NCBI GenBank assembly: GCA_030549495.1
Contig: JAUIRK010000931.1
Coordinates: 744,001-808,000, forward strand
DNA length: 64,000 nucleotides
Source: Nectonema munidae
Taxonomy: Eukaryota > Nematomorpha > Nectonematoida > Nectonematidae
Reading direction: 5' to 3'
Shown here: positions 24,003 to 36,185 of the stretch, piece by piece
How positions within the stretch are numbered: the first letter of the stretch is position 1
How the letters are laid out: each line of letters begins with the position of its first letter
Translations under genes and position numbers: made by a program
The notes under the pieces: model-generated
The model's input: the letters and a program-made list of their open reading frames with translations, nothing else
Databases searched by the model: none
What the model was told of the DNA's origin: nothing

Positions 24003-25007
24003 TTATAAAAAAAAGTTTTGTGTTAAAAGTTTATAAACAAGTGTTGTTTTTTCTTTTAAAAGTTCTCTAGCTAAGTCTAAGATCGTTAAGAAGTTATCGG
24101 TTGTCACATTTAAACCCATTCCAATAAAATCTTTCATCAATTTCATTACAACACTTTGCCCAAGTGAAGTTTGACGCTCTTCTTTTCCAATATAAGGATA
24201 AGAATTCAAAACATACGAAGTTTTACTGCCGCAAAGCATCCAAAATTTTATGCCAAACTTATCAGGCTTGTTTGGCATATATTGTGTAAAACTACATCGA
24301 CTTCTACAAGCAAAAAATTGCTCATCGATTGTAACGGTTGCATTTGGTAGAAAACACTTTTTGCAATTTGAAATTACAGCATTCCATACCTCGCGAATTG
24401 GAGCCAATTTATCCATCTCTTTTCTTCTTTTCCTAGGCTCTTCTTCATCAAATCTGATATATCTCAAGATCTTTTTAAATTTATCTCGTGCCATTGTATT
24501 ATTGAAGATTTTTCTTCCATAATTATTTTCCCAAAAAAGAGTCCAAAGGCTCGATTTCCTTTCCAACTCCACTATGATACACAAATCTAAAAAGCCGCGT
24601 TTTCAAAATTTTTTTTAAAAAAAGATTTTTTTTTTTTGGTTTTTTTTTTTTTTTTAAAAAATATATTTTTGATCCTATTAACTCTAGAAAAATGTCAATA
24701 GAGTCACTAAACCTATTTCGAATAAAATTAGTTACACCACCTCTATTACGTATAATGTTTTTACAACTTTAGGAAAAGATAAAGTCCAAAGTACTCTTTT
24801 TTTACTTTCAAGTTCATTATCTACAATTTCTTCATCAATTTCACTTTCGATTTCACTTTCATCAGATGATTTATAATTGAAACATTCCATATTTACATTT
24901 TGAGTATTTGCATCTTTATATGATTCTGAACAATCGCTTGTATAAGAAGCAGAATCATCATTTTCTTCAGTAGGATGTAAGTTTACATCAAGCATTCTCC
25001 AAGCCAT
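24003..25007 (-). mobile_element. piggyBac transposase relic 2 (N-terminal two thirds)
   Basis: The - strand from 25007 starts with an acidic N-terminus rich in Ser/Glu/Asp, typical of piggyBac. A T/A-rich insertion of about 150 bp at 24585-24730 interrupts it. The 24584-24003 frame then gives SLWTLFWENNYGRKIFNN, RDKFKKILRYIRFDEEE, TVTIDEQFFACRSRC (first catalytic Asp), MPNKPDKFGIKFWMLCGSK, and LNVTTDNFLTILDLAREL (second Asp). The third Asp and Cys-rich tail are absent, since the element is cut at about 24003. IDEQ...PNKPDKFG.K is diagnostic of DDE_Tnp_1_7. This lineage differs from the other four piggyBac copies in the window. Confidence 0.88.
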
Positions 25008-25009
25008 AA

Positions 25010-26690
25010 CTGGAACAATATGAGGAGTTAAAAATTTAGAAAAATAAAAAAACTTAATAGTGAATGTATTTTTTAAAAACTATAAAAAAATAATATAAAG
25101 GTTTTATCAAAAAAATTATTTTAATATATTAAATAATTTATTATAAAATTTTTATTTTTTTTAATTAAAAATTAATTAAAAAAATAAAATATTATTTAAA
25201 TTTGGAAGCAGTTTTTAAATTTAAAAGCCAAAAATGAGTTTAGGTCAATTGACCAGTGTAGCCTTTCTGAGTACTATAATTTTTTTTCAGTCGTTCTAGG
25301 GTTAAAGAATTTTATCTGGTTAGTTGGAGAGTTAGGAATAGACGGAATTAGAGAGAAAAAGAAGTGAAAGTATCATGAGTATGTAAACTATAGAGATTTA
25401 TATTAATTCTACATTATATATTATTTCATATTGTAAGTAGAACAAGATTTGTAATAACATACCGCTAGTCTTTAATTAATGCACTGTGTTTTATATGTGG
25501 TAACTTTTACACTGCTGCTTAGGCTAGCCGATAACTTAGGCGAGTTCTGTATTTTAGAGGTCGACTTATACCTCGGATATTAGCAAAAATCATAAAAAAT
25601 TACTCTCATTTTGGGGGTCGACTTATCTGGAGTTCGACACCGAAACATACGCTATGTGTGAAGATTAAAGTACAAATATAGCAAAGCTTAGTGTTTCTCT
25701 CGACTCATACGAGATGCAGCTAAACACAGCCCTATTCTTACTCTGGGATACTATACGGAGATGAGGGTATCAAAAGATGCGTCTAGCAATTTTAGGAAAA
25801 GTCACCAAATTTGGATGGATATGGTTCAGCCAATTTTGTACAATGACTTTTTTAGTTGAGGGGGGGGGGTGATCACGAATTTCCTGTTTCCAAGTATCCT
25901 TGCTCTCCATGAGTCTCGCGTTCTACTTATTTAAACCGGATCTGCTTTTTTTGAATTTTTTCTGCAAGAATTTTATTCGTGCCTTCTGCCTTCTCCACAT
26001 TTTCTTACTTTTTTGTAATCGATGTCCATCACGGTTCGTTATATACGACCTCTGTCCAAATGATGGAGCCCTTATGCAAGGTTATAGCCAGAGCGCACTC
26101 TAATTGTTTCTTTATTTAGAAGTTTTTGATAGGTATTTTTGAGCATGTCTACTGTCTTCTTCTCATACTACATTCGGTGTCTGCTTCATGTATAATTAAA
26201 AAATAACCTCCTTATTTTCTTCCATTATTTTATTTATACATTTTTTATGCTTAAAATCCTCGTCTCAGATGCAAATTTTTTGCATGTGTCTCTCTACGTA
26301 AGCAACCTAATATGATTTATGTTATACTTGTTGCTAAATTTTCAGAACTATATACATAAAAATTTGATGAAGACAAATACCACATCACTTCGATTTTTAA
26401 TCACGTGCAGGTCATGTTATAAATTAACATATTTTTGTAGGTGCATTGTTGTGTTATATAAGCAAATTAATTAATTTCTCTGCTTTAGTTAGAAATTCTT
26501 ACTTAATTTATTTTACTTTTACTAACAGAATCGATTTTTTGAGGTGTTAGACAACATTGTGGATAAAATTAATGATATAAATTAGTATTTTCTACATTTA
26601 CGATAAAACTTCTAAACAGTGAATGCTTTCTCAAGTTTCAATTTATTCCTGGAAACTTAACTTCTTTTTAGTAAACACTTTATTCATTCC
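25010..26690. other. Intronic DNA, no gene recognised
   Basis: AT-rich apart from a more balanced patch at 25500-25770 and a G9 run at about 25861. Open frames at 25900-26103 and 26623-26844 show no motif; the latter overlaps the hAT-like terminus at 26697. Confidence 0.4.
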
Positions 26691-26696
26691 CCACAA

Positions 26697-27578
26697 CAGG
26701 GTTTCGGAGCAAGAAAAATCTTATGGCTCCACCTCCACAGCAAAAATATTTCAGTGTCTGGTTTCGGATGCTAATCCAACACCAGCTTTGTCAATTTGTT
26801 TTTCAAGTTTTGAAAAGTTTGTTTTAATAATACTTGGCACATAACCAATTTATAAATTTCATATTGTGAAGAACTATAGCAATAAAATAAAAAACAAGAT
26901 AAACCATTATTTTTTTATCTTAGAAAAATTTATATATATAAACAGGGTGAGATTAACATAGGGGCTATTGGCGCTGCAGCCCCAGGTCCACGGCCTCCAA
27001 TGAAAAAATAGGCTCCAGTTATTGAAAAAAATGCATATTATGCAAAAGTAAAGCTAGAAAAGTTCATTTGTAATTCGCAAATACTTACTTTAGTGGAAAT
27101 ATCCTGTGGATTTCTAACTTTTTTGTATAAAAGAAATAAATGTTTTACTTATGTGTTTTTTTAGTTTTTTTCTTAGATAGGTCATAAAGCCGTTGTCTAT
27201 GGCTAACAGTTTCTTTAAATCATATATGCCCAATATATGATTGGTATATATGATATGATATATTCAATATATGATATATGATGCCCAATATATGCCCCTG
27301 TATATAAAGGTATATTCTCAGTAAATTGGATTAGTGTTATCTACTGATTTCAAATTTTAAAATGATATTTTTAGGCCATAATAAAGCTTTAGAATTTCTT
27401 GGTAGTCATTAAAATTTAAGAGAAATCCTATTTTTGAACTTTGTATTAAGCAATAGAACAAAATAAACTAATTAAAAGTAAGTATCGAATTACTGCCCGA
27501 GCCAGATATAGGAGCAACATTTATTGTGTTACCGTCTTCGGGTCTATATTTAAAAATTAATCCGGCTCCGAAACCCCG
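26697..27578. mobile_element. hAT-like non-autonomous element with an inner terminus
   Basis: The left end CAGGGTTTCGGAGC faces GGCTCCGAAACCCCG at right. Flanks CCCCACAA (26689-26696) and TTCCACAT (27579-27586) agree at five of eight, so the duplication is eroded. Inside, CAGGGTGAGATTAACATAGG at 26943 looks like the end of a second element and includes the hairpin GGGGCT...AGCCCC. No coding sequence seen. Confidence 0.55.
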
Positions 27579-27599
27579 TTCCACATTTACTCTTAAATG

Positions 27600-28196
27600 A
27601 GACAAAAAATACACGGAGAAACTTTGCCAGACTACTTATATATGTGATTGTAGAAAATTTTACATGTAGAAAAATGCCTTAGCAGCCATCAAACAAGTTG
27701 AAATTTAACAGGCAAACTGAGAATGATGTTTTTAACTAACACAAAATTTCAAGTAAATCGGATGAAAAATTAAGTTTTGATCAAACTTTTAAAAATTATG
27801 TTTTGGAATGATCGCCTATAGATAGATAGGTATAAACGGTATATAAATTTTAGTTTGTTGACAGTACACTGATTTTATCCCAATAAAGATTATATAACGC
27901 ATCTACGTTTATGTTCTATACTTAGCGTCATCACACCTCTAGTACGCATTTTTCCTTGTGCACTATTTATAAACAGCATTTAGAGACTAAATTTAAGTCA
28001 ATTCTTATCATGCTTACAACTTTTCCATTTCTTAACCAATTTTAGCAGTCAAAACACCAAATTAACGCCTATTGTATGGGCTTTAAAATTATACAAGTCA
28101 CACCTGAAAAATTTACAATACTAAATTAAAACCTATTATTTCCAAAATTGGAAAGTTTTAGCAAAAATTTTTATGCCATGAAATCTTCCCGAAACC
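27600..28196. other. AT-rich intronic DNA
   Basis: No feature recognised. Confidence 0.35.
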
Positions 28197-28381
28197 CTTT
28201 TAAGGTTGAACTAGGGGGAGACAAAAATGTTTTTGAAAGGATGATATTGCATAAGATTTTTGATTAAAACTTATTTGGCAATTTCAATTGGTTAAAACAC
28301 AATAGTATATTTAATCAAAAATCTTGTGCAATATCATCCTTTCAAAGGCTTTTTGTCTCGACTTAGTTCAACGTTTAAAAG
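28197..28381. repeat. Long imperfect hairpin, ~70-bp arms
   Basis: The left arm (28197-28267) and right arm (28309-28381) are reverse complements with few mismatches: GGTTGAACTA/TAGTTCAAC, GAGACAAAAA/TTTTTGTCTC, GAAAGGATGATATTGC/GCAATATCATCCTTTC and GATTTTTGATTAAA/TTTAATCAAAAATC. The loop is about 40 nt. It is not flanked by an obvious target duplication. It could be a foldback element or a transcribed hairpin. Confidence 0.8.
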
Positions 28382-28499
28382 ATTTCGCGAAGATATTAGT
28401 ATATTAAAATGTGATTTTAGTGTATGATTTACAACATGAATTATTTTCATTTCATTTTTGACAAATAATGCCAGATTCAAATATGAATGAGACATCAGA

Positions 28500-29380
28500 T
28501 ATATTAAATTGTTAGAGCTACAATCAATTTGAAAGGGGGGAGGGGGGGGGGGCAAACCTCTCTAGATAAATGTTAATCTAACTGAAATAAAATTCCAAAA
28601 TATCATTTCATTTATCAAATCTTTAACTTCAATATTTTAGTTTGACCACATAAACCGAAGGGTTCGTTATCGAAAAGATAGTTACGTTATATGATTAAGA
28701 TTTCATATGCTAACAAGTTGTTTATAAAATCACCTTATCTGTAAAAACACATTTATGACTTTTGAATAAACTTTAATTTTTTGTGCTACAGGCTTGGCTC
28801 TTCTATTTATTTGTCAATAAGCCCGCATTAACGGAAAACAATACGTTATTAAGAACTTTTATTTAATAATCTTTGGCCGTGTTTTTATCTTTTATTTCAA
28901 GTTATATTTAAGAGAAAGATCTAAAATTAATTATTCCAATTCTTTTTTTTATTTTTGTTTTTATACATTATTTCCGTTTTTTATAAATAAAAATTTTGAT
29001 TAAAATTATTTTCTTAAAATGTTTTTATATGAAAAAAATTATATTAAATCGTTTAGAAAAAAATTTTGACAGTTGAAATGATTTAAAAAAATTTATACCA
29101 TGTGGGCCCCTCGTATAAATATTTAAATAAAATGTAGTAGTTTCTAAATTATATGATAGAGTTTTAAAAACGTCAACTTTTTTGAATTCATATTTCATTA
29201 AACTAACTAAATACCAGCGGTGCCTACATTTTATTAACAAGAACATTAAAAGAATATCGAAGAGCATAAAAATTTTCAAATTTTTTAAGATATTTTGCAA
29301 ATTAATAGCTAAATTTCCAAAATTAGTCTTGTAATCACTTAGTGCTATTCTTTACCCAACTATCTAAATTCAGGTCTGTT
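28500..29380. other. AT-rich intronic DNA with a G-run
   Basis: GGGGGGAGGGGGGGGGG at about 28535-28551, otherwise A/T rich. Open frames here lack motifs. Confidence 0.4.
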
Positions 29381-29384
29381 TTAA

Positions 29385-29511
29385 CCCAAATACAACCAAC
29401 GTCACCTATAGGTGACACTTTAAATAAAATCGTCTGCGTTTATCAATGCCTTTTAATACAAATCTTCTGCTTTACATTAGATATCGTCTGATTATACTCA
29501 TCGTAAACGGG
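29385..29511. mobile_element. piggyBac-type MITE, copy 2 (127 bp)
   Basis: Flanked by TTAA on both sides (29381-29384 and 29512-29515), with ends CCCAAATACAACCAA and inverted CCCGTTTACGATGA. The interior is homologous to the 15470-15599 MITE (TAGATATCGTCTG, CGTCTGCGTTT). The perfect palindrome GTCACCTATAGGTGAC sits where copy 1 has its GTTCC...GGAAC hairpin. More diverged ends suggest an older insertion. Confidence 0.85.
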
Positions 29512-30104
29512 TTAAAACAAGACCTGTATTTATTTTTCATCATATTTATATGCGAAAATGCTGATTCACATAAGTGTATGTTGGAAAAAAAAATGTTAAA
29601 AATAAGGCACATTGTTCGAGTAGATATTTTCCAGACAAAATAAACCGAGAACTTGAGTCAAAATTTGTGAAGTGTAAAAACTGGAAGGTAAAAAGGTGGT
29701 TGACATCATTTGGTAACTCTAGGTTTAATTCTAGCGAAAATATGTTGTAGAAAACAACTTGTTCTATCAAATAATTTAAAGTTAAGTGTTTAAGATTAAA
29801 AAATTCTTATCAAAATACGAGTCTATGTTCAACTAATAATACAGATCATGTGTTTATAAACGTGATTTATTTACAAATAAACATTTCCAATACCAGAAAA
29901 AATTGAACTTAATCATTTGCAAAATGAATCAACGCATCTGTTCATACGGGTCAAACTTATCCTTGAGCTTTTTATTAGTATCAGTATAGTATTTGCTACA
30001 AAAATATTTTATCTACAAAGCAAAAAGTGCAGTTAATACACGAAACTAACTCACTAATCGTATAATAAATAAATTTTTGTTTTCTCTTCTACTAATACCC
30101 GTAG

Positions 30105-30225
30105 AGGGGCGTGAGTAAGGTTGGCTAGATCCTGGGTTTCGATAACACAATGTCTTGGGTTCGATACAAGCGTCGCAATTGTGCCTTCTCGATGAAAAAC
30201 CCCACGGCATCTTTACCTTCCTCTT
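30105..30225 (+). mobile_element. Second SINE-like repeat family, copy 1
   Basis: GGTTGGCTAGATCC and GGGTTCGATAC give tRNA box-like words. The part GTGCCTTCTCGATGAAAAACC...CATCTTTACCTT matches GTGCCTGGTCGATGAAAATAC...CACCTTACCTT at about 40711-40750. Imperfect boxes make the tRNA origin tentative. It lies about 310 bp upstream of the PAS-A exon. Confidence 0.45.
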
Positions 30226-30537
30226 GCTCATCTATCCATATTTGTTTGAAAAATATACACTTTATACTTATAGAGGATACGAGAGAATAGAGGAACCAGT
30301 TGTAATATAAGTGTATGTTAAAAGAAGCATGAGAAATTACTAAAAATATCGTTTTTAGACCCATACTTATGTAGGAAATTGTTTGAACTACCTTGTGGGC
30401 AAAAATCATAAATACCGGGAGAGCAGACTTTTGCTCTTGTGCACTATTTTGGGCGCATAGTTATATACCCATTTTCTCCGTTTTTCAAAAGTTGAAGTAT
30501 TTTTAGTTTTTATAATTTTCTTTTTTGTTTTATTTAG

Positions 30538-30770
30538 TCAAAGATAGAGGCAAGAATCTCGATTTTAAACAAACTTCCTGCCTTAAAAAAAGTCAAAAGC
30601 ATTTAAAAATTCTTATATCCGAAGAACAAGAAAGAGAAACTGGAGAAATTGAGGATACACTCTTTCAGGAACTTTTCTTCTTCTTCAAACTTATGATTAT
30701 TGTTATTTCAAATGGAGGCCTTATTATTCACGCTTCTAATAATTCGGAAAGTCTTTTCGGAATACCTTCT
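30538..30770 (+). CDS. sima-like: PAS-A exon (first half) of HIF-alpha-like gene
   Basis: The exon starts after a pyrimidine-rich acceptor (TTTTGTTTTATTTAG) and ends at donor GTAACT (30771). It opens with two bases that complete the codon left by the bHLH exon. A lysine/glutamate linker comes first, then FQELFFFFKLMIIVISNGG and LIIHASNNSESLFGIPS. These align with the PAS-A start of HIF-alpha (LDGFVMVLTDDGDMIYIS, then DNVNKYMGLTQ) over 26 residues without a gap, keeping V, G, I, S, N, G and most hydrophobic positions. This is the PAS Abeta-Bbeta and first helices, used for ARNT pairing. The donor falls exactly where I remember the vertebrate HIF exon 3 ending. Phase 0 at the 3' end. Confidence 0.72.
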
Positions 30771-30859
30771 GTAACTTTTCGATCTATATTTTTTTGCATT
30801 TTAACTTGTTGATAATGAATATTTTTAATGTTTTATATCTATTTACTTTATTTACTTTT

Positions 30860-31140
30860 CATGTCTTTTAATTGCCAAATTTAGTTAACTTCTGGTTATT
30901 GAAATTTGACATACATGTTCTTTATATATGTAAAATAACATTGTGTTAAACTTTCAAGACATTTCAATGAATATTTCAGTAAAATACCACATCTAGGGTA
31001 TAATATGTTTATTGGGAGCTTTGCCAAGATATTTAAATGTAAAGTTTTTAATTGTCAAATTTAATCAACTTCTGATTCACGAATTCCTTACATATGTAAA
31101 ACAACAGTGTGTCAAAATTTCAAAACCAAAAATTCTACCT
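30860..31140. repeat. Two-copy direct repeat, ~178-bp spacing
   Basis: TTTTAATTGCCAAATTTAGTTAACTTCTG at about 30866 and TTTTTAATTGTCAAATTTAATCAACTTCTG at about 31043 are each followed by ATATGTAAAA.AACA.TGTGT.AAA.TTTC. Non-coding, intronic. Confidence 0.6.
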
Positions 31141-31220
31141 AAAAGTTCAAAACACTTAACTTTGAAATTGCAGTTTTATTTCATAAAAACTATATGATTG
31201 GTTGAAATGTTTATGTAATA

Positions 31221-31365
31221 TATAATCCTCGTAGTATACAGGTTGGAGATGAATCATCGTAGTATACAGGTTGGAGATGAATCATTGTAGTATATAGTTT
31301 GGAGATGAATCATCGTAGAATACAGGTTGGAGAAGAATCATCGTAATATACGGGTTGGAGATAAC
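31221..31365. repeat. 28-bp minisatellite, about five units
   Basis: The unit TCGTAGTATACAGGTTGG followed by AGATGAATCA repeats about five times with a few substitutions, in the intron between the first two PAS-A exons. Confidence 0.85.
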
Positions 31366-31460
31366 ACGCAATTTGTCTACCCGCGTTCAACCGTACAGGT
31401 TATGAGATATATATTTATTTATTTTTAAGCTTACATCCCTTACTACTTAATATACTAATG

Positions 31461-31500
31461 TCAGGAGCGCACATCGGGGGAGAAAGTCGGCGGCTCCCCT
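31461..31500. mobile_element. Isolated terminus of the CAGGGGCGCACATC hAT-like family
   Basis: CAGGAGCGCACATCGGGGG matches the left tip of the 39223-44378 element (CAGGGGCGCACATC). No partner end or target duplication was found nearby. Confidence 0.4.
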
Positions 31501-31829
31501 TCCTCAATAATTTCGAAATCTCTCAATTCTAAAAAGACTCATTCGTTAGCTTGTGAGTAAACTTTCCTTCCATATTACTTTTCTTGTTTTATGGCTAAGT
31601 GTTTGAATGAATATTTTTTAAAGTCTTATTTTTTTAATTTCCAGTTCATTTGACATAATATAATCATTCCAAATTTGAACTATGGTTGATCAGAGGCATA
31701 ATGTAGCCAGGAATTTGTACAAGAGCCCACGAATTTTTCAGCACTGAAAATATTTTTATAGCACATTACTATGTAAGAAAGTATTCTCTGTGATTTAAAG
31801 ATTAAGTGGTTTATTCCTATTGATTACAG

Positions 31830-31914
31830 TAACTACAAGGGTTAAATAAATGTCTTGATTTATATTTGCCGAATATAAATGAAACAATCAAGTATTTTAT
31901 TCCAGAATTCAAAT
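31830..31914 (+). CDS. sima-like: PAS-A exon (second) of HIF-alpha-like gene; first codon reads as stop
   Basis: Acceptor TATTGATTACAG, 85 bp, donor GTAAAG. In the phase left by the preceding exon the codons give LQGLNKCLDLYLPNINETIK then YFIPEFK. This matches the HIF-alpha [20 protein letters not shown] stretch without gaps (L/F-D-L/F, P, E, basic). The 85-bp length equals that of human HIF1A exon 4 as I recall it, as does the 3' phase of 1. The very first codon in this phase is TAA, in the place of the Phe before ELTG. Either the gene is broken, or the true acceptor or an extra micro-exon avoids it: an AG at 31838-31839 would remove the stop but needs a different incoming phase. Similarity is modest. 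Exon size, order and phase carry most of the weight. Confidence 0.55.
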
Positions 31915-31919
31915 GTAAA

Positions 31920-33720
31920 GCAATTTTTTTACTTAGTTATTCTTTTATTTTATGTTTTATTTTTTTTTTTATTAAAATTAAAATATATCCTATGAGGAAT
32001 AATTTGTTACTTTACTCTTGCGAAGTATTTTTTGTAAAACCTAAAAGGATATTCTGACTTTTATCTTGATTTTTTAAATGTCTTAGAAAATTGTACTTTT
32101 CTGAAACAAAAATATTTCCTACGCTTTCTTGAATATAATATCAAAGTGTTATGTTGTTAACGTTCTATTTAAAATTATTGAGCTGGAGAACTTTAATTTA
32201 TATCATTTTAAACTATCGATTCCCGTTAATAAAATGTTTACAAACTGGTGATTTGTTAGTTAAATTTTCAAAATCTTTTTTAGTTTCTCAACTTTTTAAG
32301 GCTTAAGCGCAAACAAAAAAGTACTAAAAAGATAAATTAATGCTAAAACAAGGATTTATTGTAAAATTACAACTTATCATGAAGTTATAAGAGAGAAGTC
32401 TTTTATGAGAGCGCTCTTTGCCTTGCCTTAACTCACATAAAATTATTCATGAATACAAATATGATTTGTTTTCCAAAGAATAGCCTTGATGGTACACAAT
32501 TTTCGTTTTGAACTATTCCTAAGCTGATAATGTTAGACTATTATGATGCATTAATTATCTTTATATGTAGATATACCGCAAATGACCTTTTGATTTATAA
32601 ACCCATAAATTAGTGTTTAGCTGTTTTTTGAAATGATTATTTCAATAAAAATATTAAGTTTAAAACATTGTGAAAGGTTTATTACTATTACCTTTCTTCG
32701 CATTTAAGGTTGGCTTCAAAGACGCTTTAGACCTCATTTTTCTCTTTTTATGTTAGAAGGTAAAATGCGGATTTCTAAATATTTAAGAAATTTAGTTTTG
32801 GAAAATGCTACTTATGGATGGAGAAACACCTCCTAAATTTCCCCAAGTTTAGTATGGATGGCGACTATTCATTAACATAGCTTAAATATTGTCAGGGATT
32901 ATATTTTTGAAATAAAAACTTTCTTCGACCTTGCCTCCATGTTCTCAGTATAGTTTTCTAGTCTATGTGATGTAATAGACTATCATTTATAAAGATAAAA
33001 CCTTGTAACTTAGTCAGACTGACAAGGTCAATTAACATTTTGTTTACTGATTTTTTACTTTTTGTAGTATTTGAATGGAAACAACATTAACACTATGTTC
33101 TAATTAAATGACTTTTCATTAGTCTTTCCAAGCTAACCCTTTTTAAATTTTATTTGTCCTGAAAAAAATTTATGGGGAACACATTTTTTAATTGATACAT
33201 CATTTAAAGTGCAATATGAATATTGATCATCCCTAATCTTTTTAATGATACTAGTTTGGTAACTACTGATAATAATTCGACAACTGCTGCATCCTTTATG
33301 ACATTTATATAGCGACCCATGGCATGATAGACTTTTATAATCGCTATTTTATCAACTATGCTGTATGATGTTATTTCGTGTTGCGTAATCTGCATGCGCC
33401 CTATTGAGAAATAAAAGAATGAAAAGATTTACCAACAAAGCTGTTGAATTTTCAGCCAAACAAAACAGATTACACGTTTTATGAATCGCGCATGTGTAAG
33501 AGTAAAATATATTAGAGAATGGTGAGGCTGAAGTGATGACATTATGTATTGCAGAATATAAACCAGGAATATATAGTAAGTCGTTTCCTCCGCTTTCTGC
33601 TCTCCATTAAAAATGTGTTATTCAACTTTTGTCTTAAATATTTAGTTTAAATATACTTACCTTGAAATGAAATATAAAAAAATGATAATGATGAACAAGT
33701 TTTATATGCAATGACACACC
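31920..33720. other. AT-rich intron
   Basis: No transposon or exon identified with confidence. A 59-bp alternative PAS-A exon candidate at 32087-32145 was considered and rejected. The open frame at 33204-33395 has no motif. Confidence 0.4.
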
Positions 33721-36185
33721 GGTCCATAAGTGGACCATTGGCGAAAAGTGAAATCAAAATTTTTTGAAAACAAGCATTTATTGACAAAAGAAAATAAAAG
33801 TGGTTATTGATGATAAAGGGGAAAGTAGTCTCGATGGACGTTTTTCTGGCACGCAAAGCAGCATAAAAGTGAATTTTTTTTACAAGCCACGCATTTTCGT
33901 TGTTGTTGTCTTGAAACGGACACTAAATAGTGCCCATTCACACTTCTAGAACTTTTAGAAAGGTGAGAAGAAGGCCCTGGTTTTCTCTTGGTTTGCAAAC
34001 CTTTTAATTGAAGTAAGTGTAGCGCTATTTCTCTACGGAAGTTTAGATGAGATGATTTTTTTTCTGTGTTTGTCCTTTCATAATCCTTCCAGGCACCAAC
34101 AACCGAAACGTTTATTGCATGCATTGCCAAAGGCCACCACCATTTTTTCACCTTTACTCTAGGCCTATAAGCAGCCAATAACTTGTCAAACACATCAACC
34201 CCTCCCATTCCTTGATTGTACTTGCTAATGAGGAAAGGACAGCTAACTTCGATCTTTTTCTTCTCTAAACGTGAATACCTTCTAACTGTTCCAACAGGTT
34301 CATGCGTACAAAAGTTGGATCCAACATTCACACAAGCATTATCCCTCCATTTACAAAAATATACTATTCCATCTGATCTATAATCGTAATACCCTCTATT
34401 TTTCTTCTTGATTTCTTTATCCTAAATCAATGGACATTTACCGGTTCTATTACTTCTAACGGTGCCTACTGCTTTTATACCTTTTTCGCTTAATGTTTTT
34501 AAGAGGGTGTACGATGTAAAAAAATTGTCAAAATAGAATGTATGTTTTAAAGGGTTTTCAATTGTTTGGACAAAGTTTCCTACAACTTGCATGCCCAATG
34601 GCATCTTACTTGAACCTCTCTCCTTACCTTGATATATGTGTAAAGACAAGGGGCAGCCAGAATAGGAACACATGCACCATATTTTATAGCCAAACCTAAT
34701 AGGTTTTCCTCTTATAAACTGCTTACACGAATGAGGCCCATAATAAGGAACTATCGATTCATCTATACTTATCTCTTCATAAAGTGAACTAAACTTCAAA
34801 AATTTAGCGTTTAACATTTCATAAATAGGCCTTACTTTTGCCATTTTGTCTTCTAAATTAATTTTAGTATTATCGACAAGATGAAAGTACTTCTTTATTT
34901 CTCGAAATCTATTTCTCGATATTACCTGTCTCACTAATGAGACTCCAAGATCTAATTGAGTCGACCAAAAGTCTTCCTCTCTTGGCAATGTATGATACCC
35001 CGATAAAATAACAAATCCGATAAAAATACCCATGTCCTTCCAATCTAGATCAATTACTTCGTTTTTTTGATTAGCATAAGAAGTGGATAGTTTTGCCAGT
35101 GTTTCCATGTATTCTTTTGGGAAAACTTTGAAAAAAAAATCAATAGGTTCATGAGCTACGTCTTCGGCTAGCTGAGGACAATCGACGTGTGAATAAGAAG
35201 CTAAATTATTATCAAAGTTTTTCATTTTTTTCCATCTGCAGGTTTTATCTTGATCTTCTTCTACTTCAGGGTATGTTACTTCTAATTCTCCGCATTTATC
35301 TTGAGGAAAAGTATCAAGCATATCATTTTCATCAATGTCTTCGGTATCGGTAACAAAATTGTTTTCATCAGGAGGAAGTATAACTAAATCAATAGGAGTG
35401 CCATTTTCCAAAACCTCATCTTCTTCTAAGTGCTCCAAAGCGGAAGATAAATGCTTGAACTTCATTTTGACGGAAAAATCAATGAAACACAAAATAATAA
35501 AGAAAAAAGTAGTAGTTGTATTGTAACGAAAAAAGTTGGCTCCACACTAACAGAAGTCGCTATATTTTTAGCTTTACAAGAAGAAACGGTGCAAGCGCAA
35601 GAGCAGTAAGAGAATGATAAAAAAAAGAGTTATTTCAAAAAATGTGGAACTTATATTATGATCTCTTCATATTCATGAAAACATATTAGCAAACTGAAAT
35701 CAATTGATGATACAAAGTACAATGATACTCATCTATTCTATAATTTTTTCAACATTTCTATGACGCGCAAATTTTTTGTACGTATCATCATTATGTATAC
35801 AGTACTGCGAACATGTACCTTCACAAATGTTGATGATACAAGAATTATTGATTCAAATTCCACGCTTCACATTCATTCCTACATTATAATAAGATATCAT
35901 TATTGTATATATTTGTATGTTTACGATGAAAAATATACTGTTTTATTATTTACTCAATTCATTTACATTTGATGTAAAGTGACATGCTAACGTCTTCACA
36001 CAATAAATCAAGAGGTTATATTTTTGAAAGTACAACATTCAACGTCATGAAACTAAAGAAACAGAGATATCAATCATTATGATCAACTCTGTTGAAAAAA
36101 TGTACTTTTTCATCGTTTTTTCTAATTATGTGTTAAAAGGGTATATTTCATTGTCACGATACGCCAATGGTCCACTTGTGGATCC
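33721..36185 (-). mobile_element. Nearly intact piggyBac transposon, 2.46 kb between hairpin-bearing inverted repeats
   Basis: The ends are GGTCCATAAGTGGACC + ATTGGCG at left and, inverted, GGATCCACAAGTGGACC + ATTGGCG at right. The left end is itself a 6-bp-arm hairpin. The transposase reads from ATG at 35465 (a non-ATG frame extends to 35492) to 33804, about 550 residues. It has an acidic N-terminus, ISIDESIVPYYG (first Asp, about residue 240), KPIRFGYKIWCM, FYFDNFFTSYTLL (second Asp, about 320), YNQGMGGVDVFDKLLAAY (third Asp), KKWWWPLAMHAINVSVV, and a C-terminal CVACKKN...CCFACQKNVH finger. Everything is one frame apart from a single TAG at 34422-34424. No TTAA is directly at the repeat edges, so true ends may lie slightly further out. 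Confidence 0.92.

Noticed and set aside
24585-24730. Intron in the 24003-25007 piggyBac gene
   Set aside because: The interruption is a T/A homopolymer block without convincing splice borders; a decayed or inserted low-complexity tract is more likely.
32087-32145. Alternative PAS-A exon encoding NCTFLKQKYFLRFLEYNIK
   Set aside because: YFLR and NIK resemble HIF PAS-A, but the exon would be half the expected size, its donor is weak, and joining to the 31914 donor creates TAA. The 37869 candidate aligns better across the next junction.
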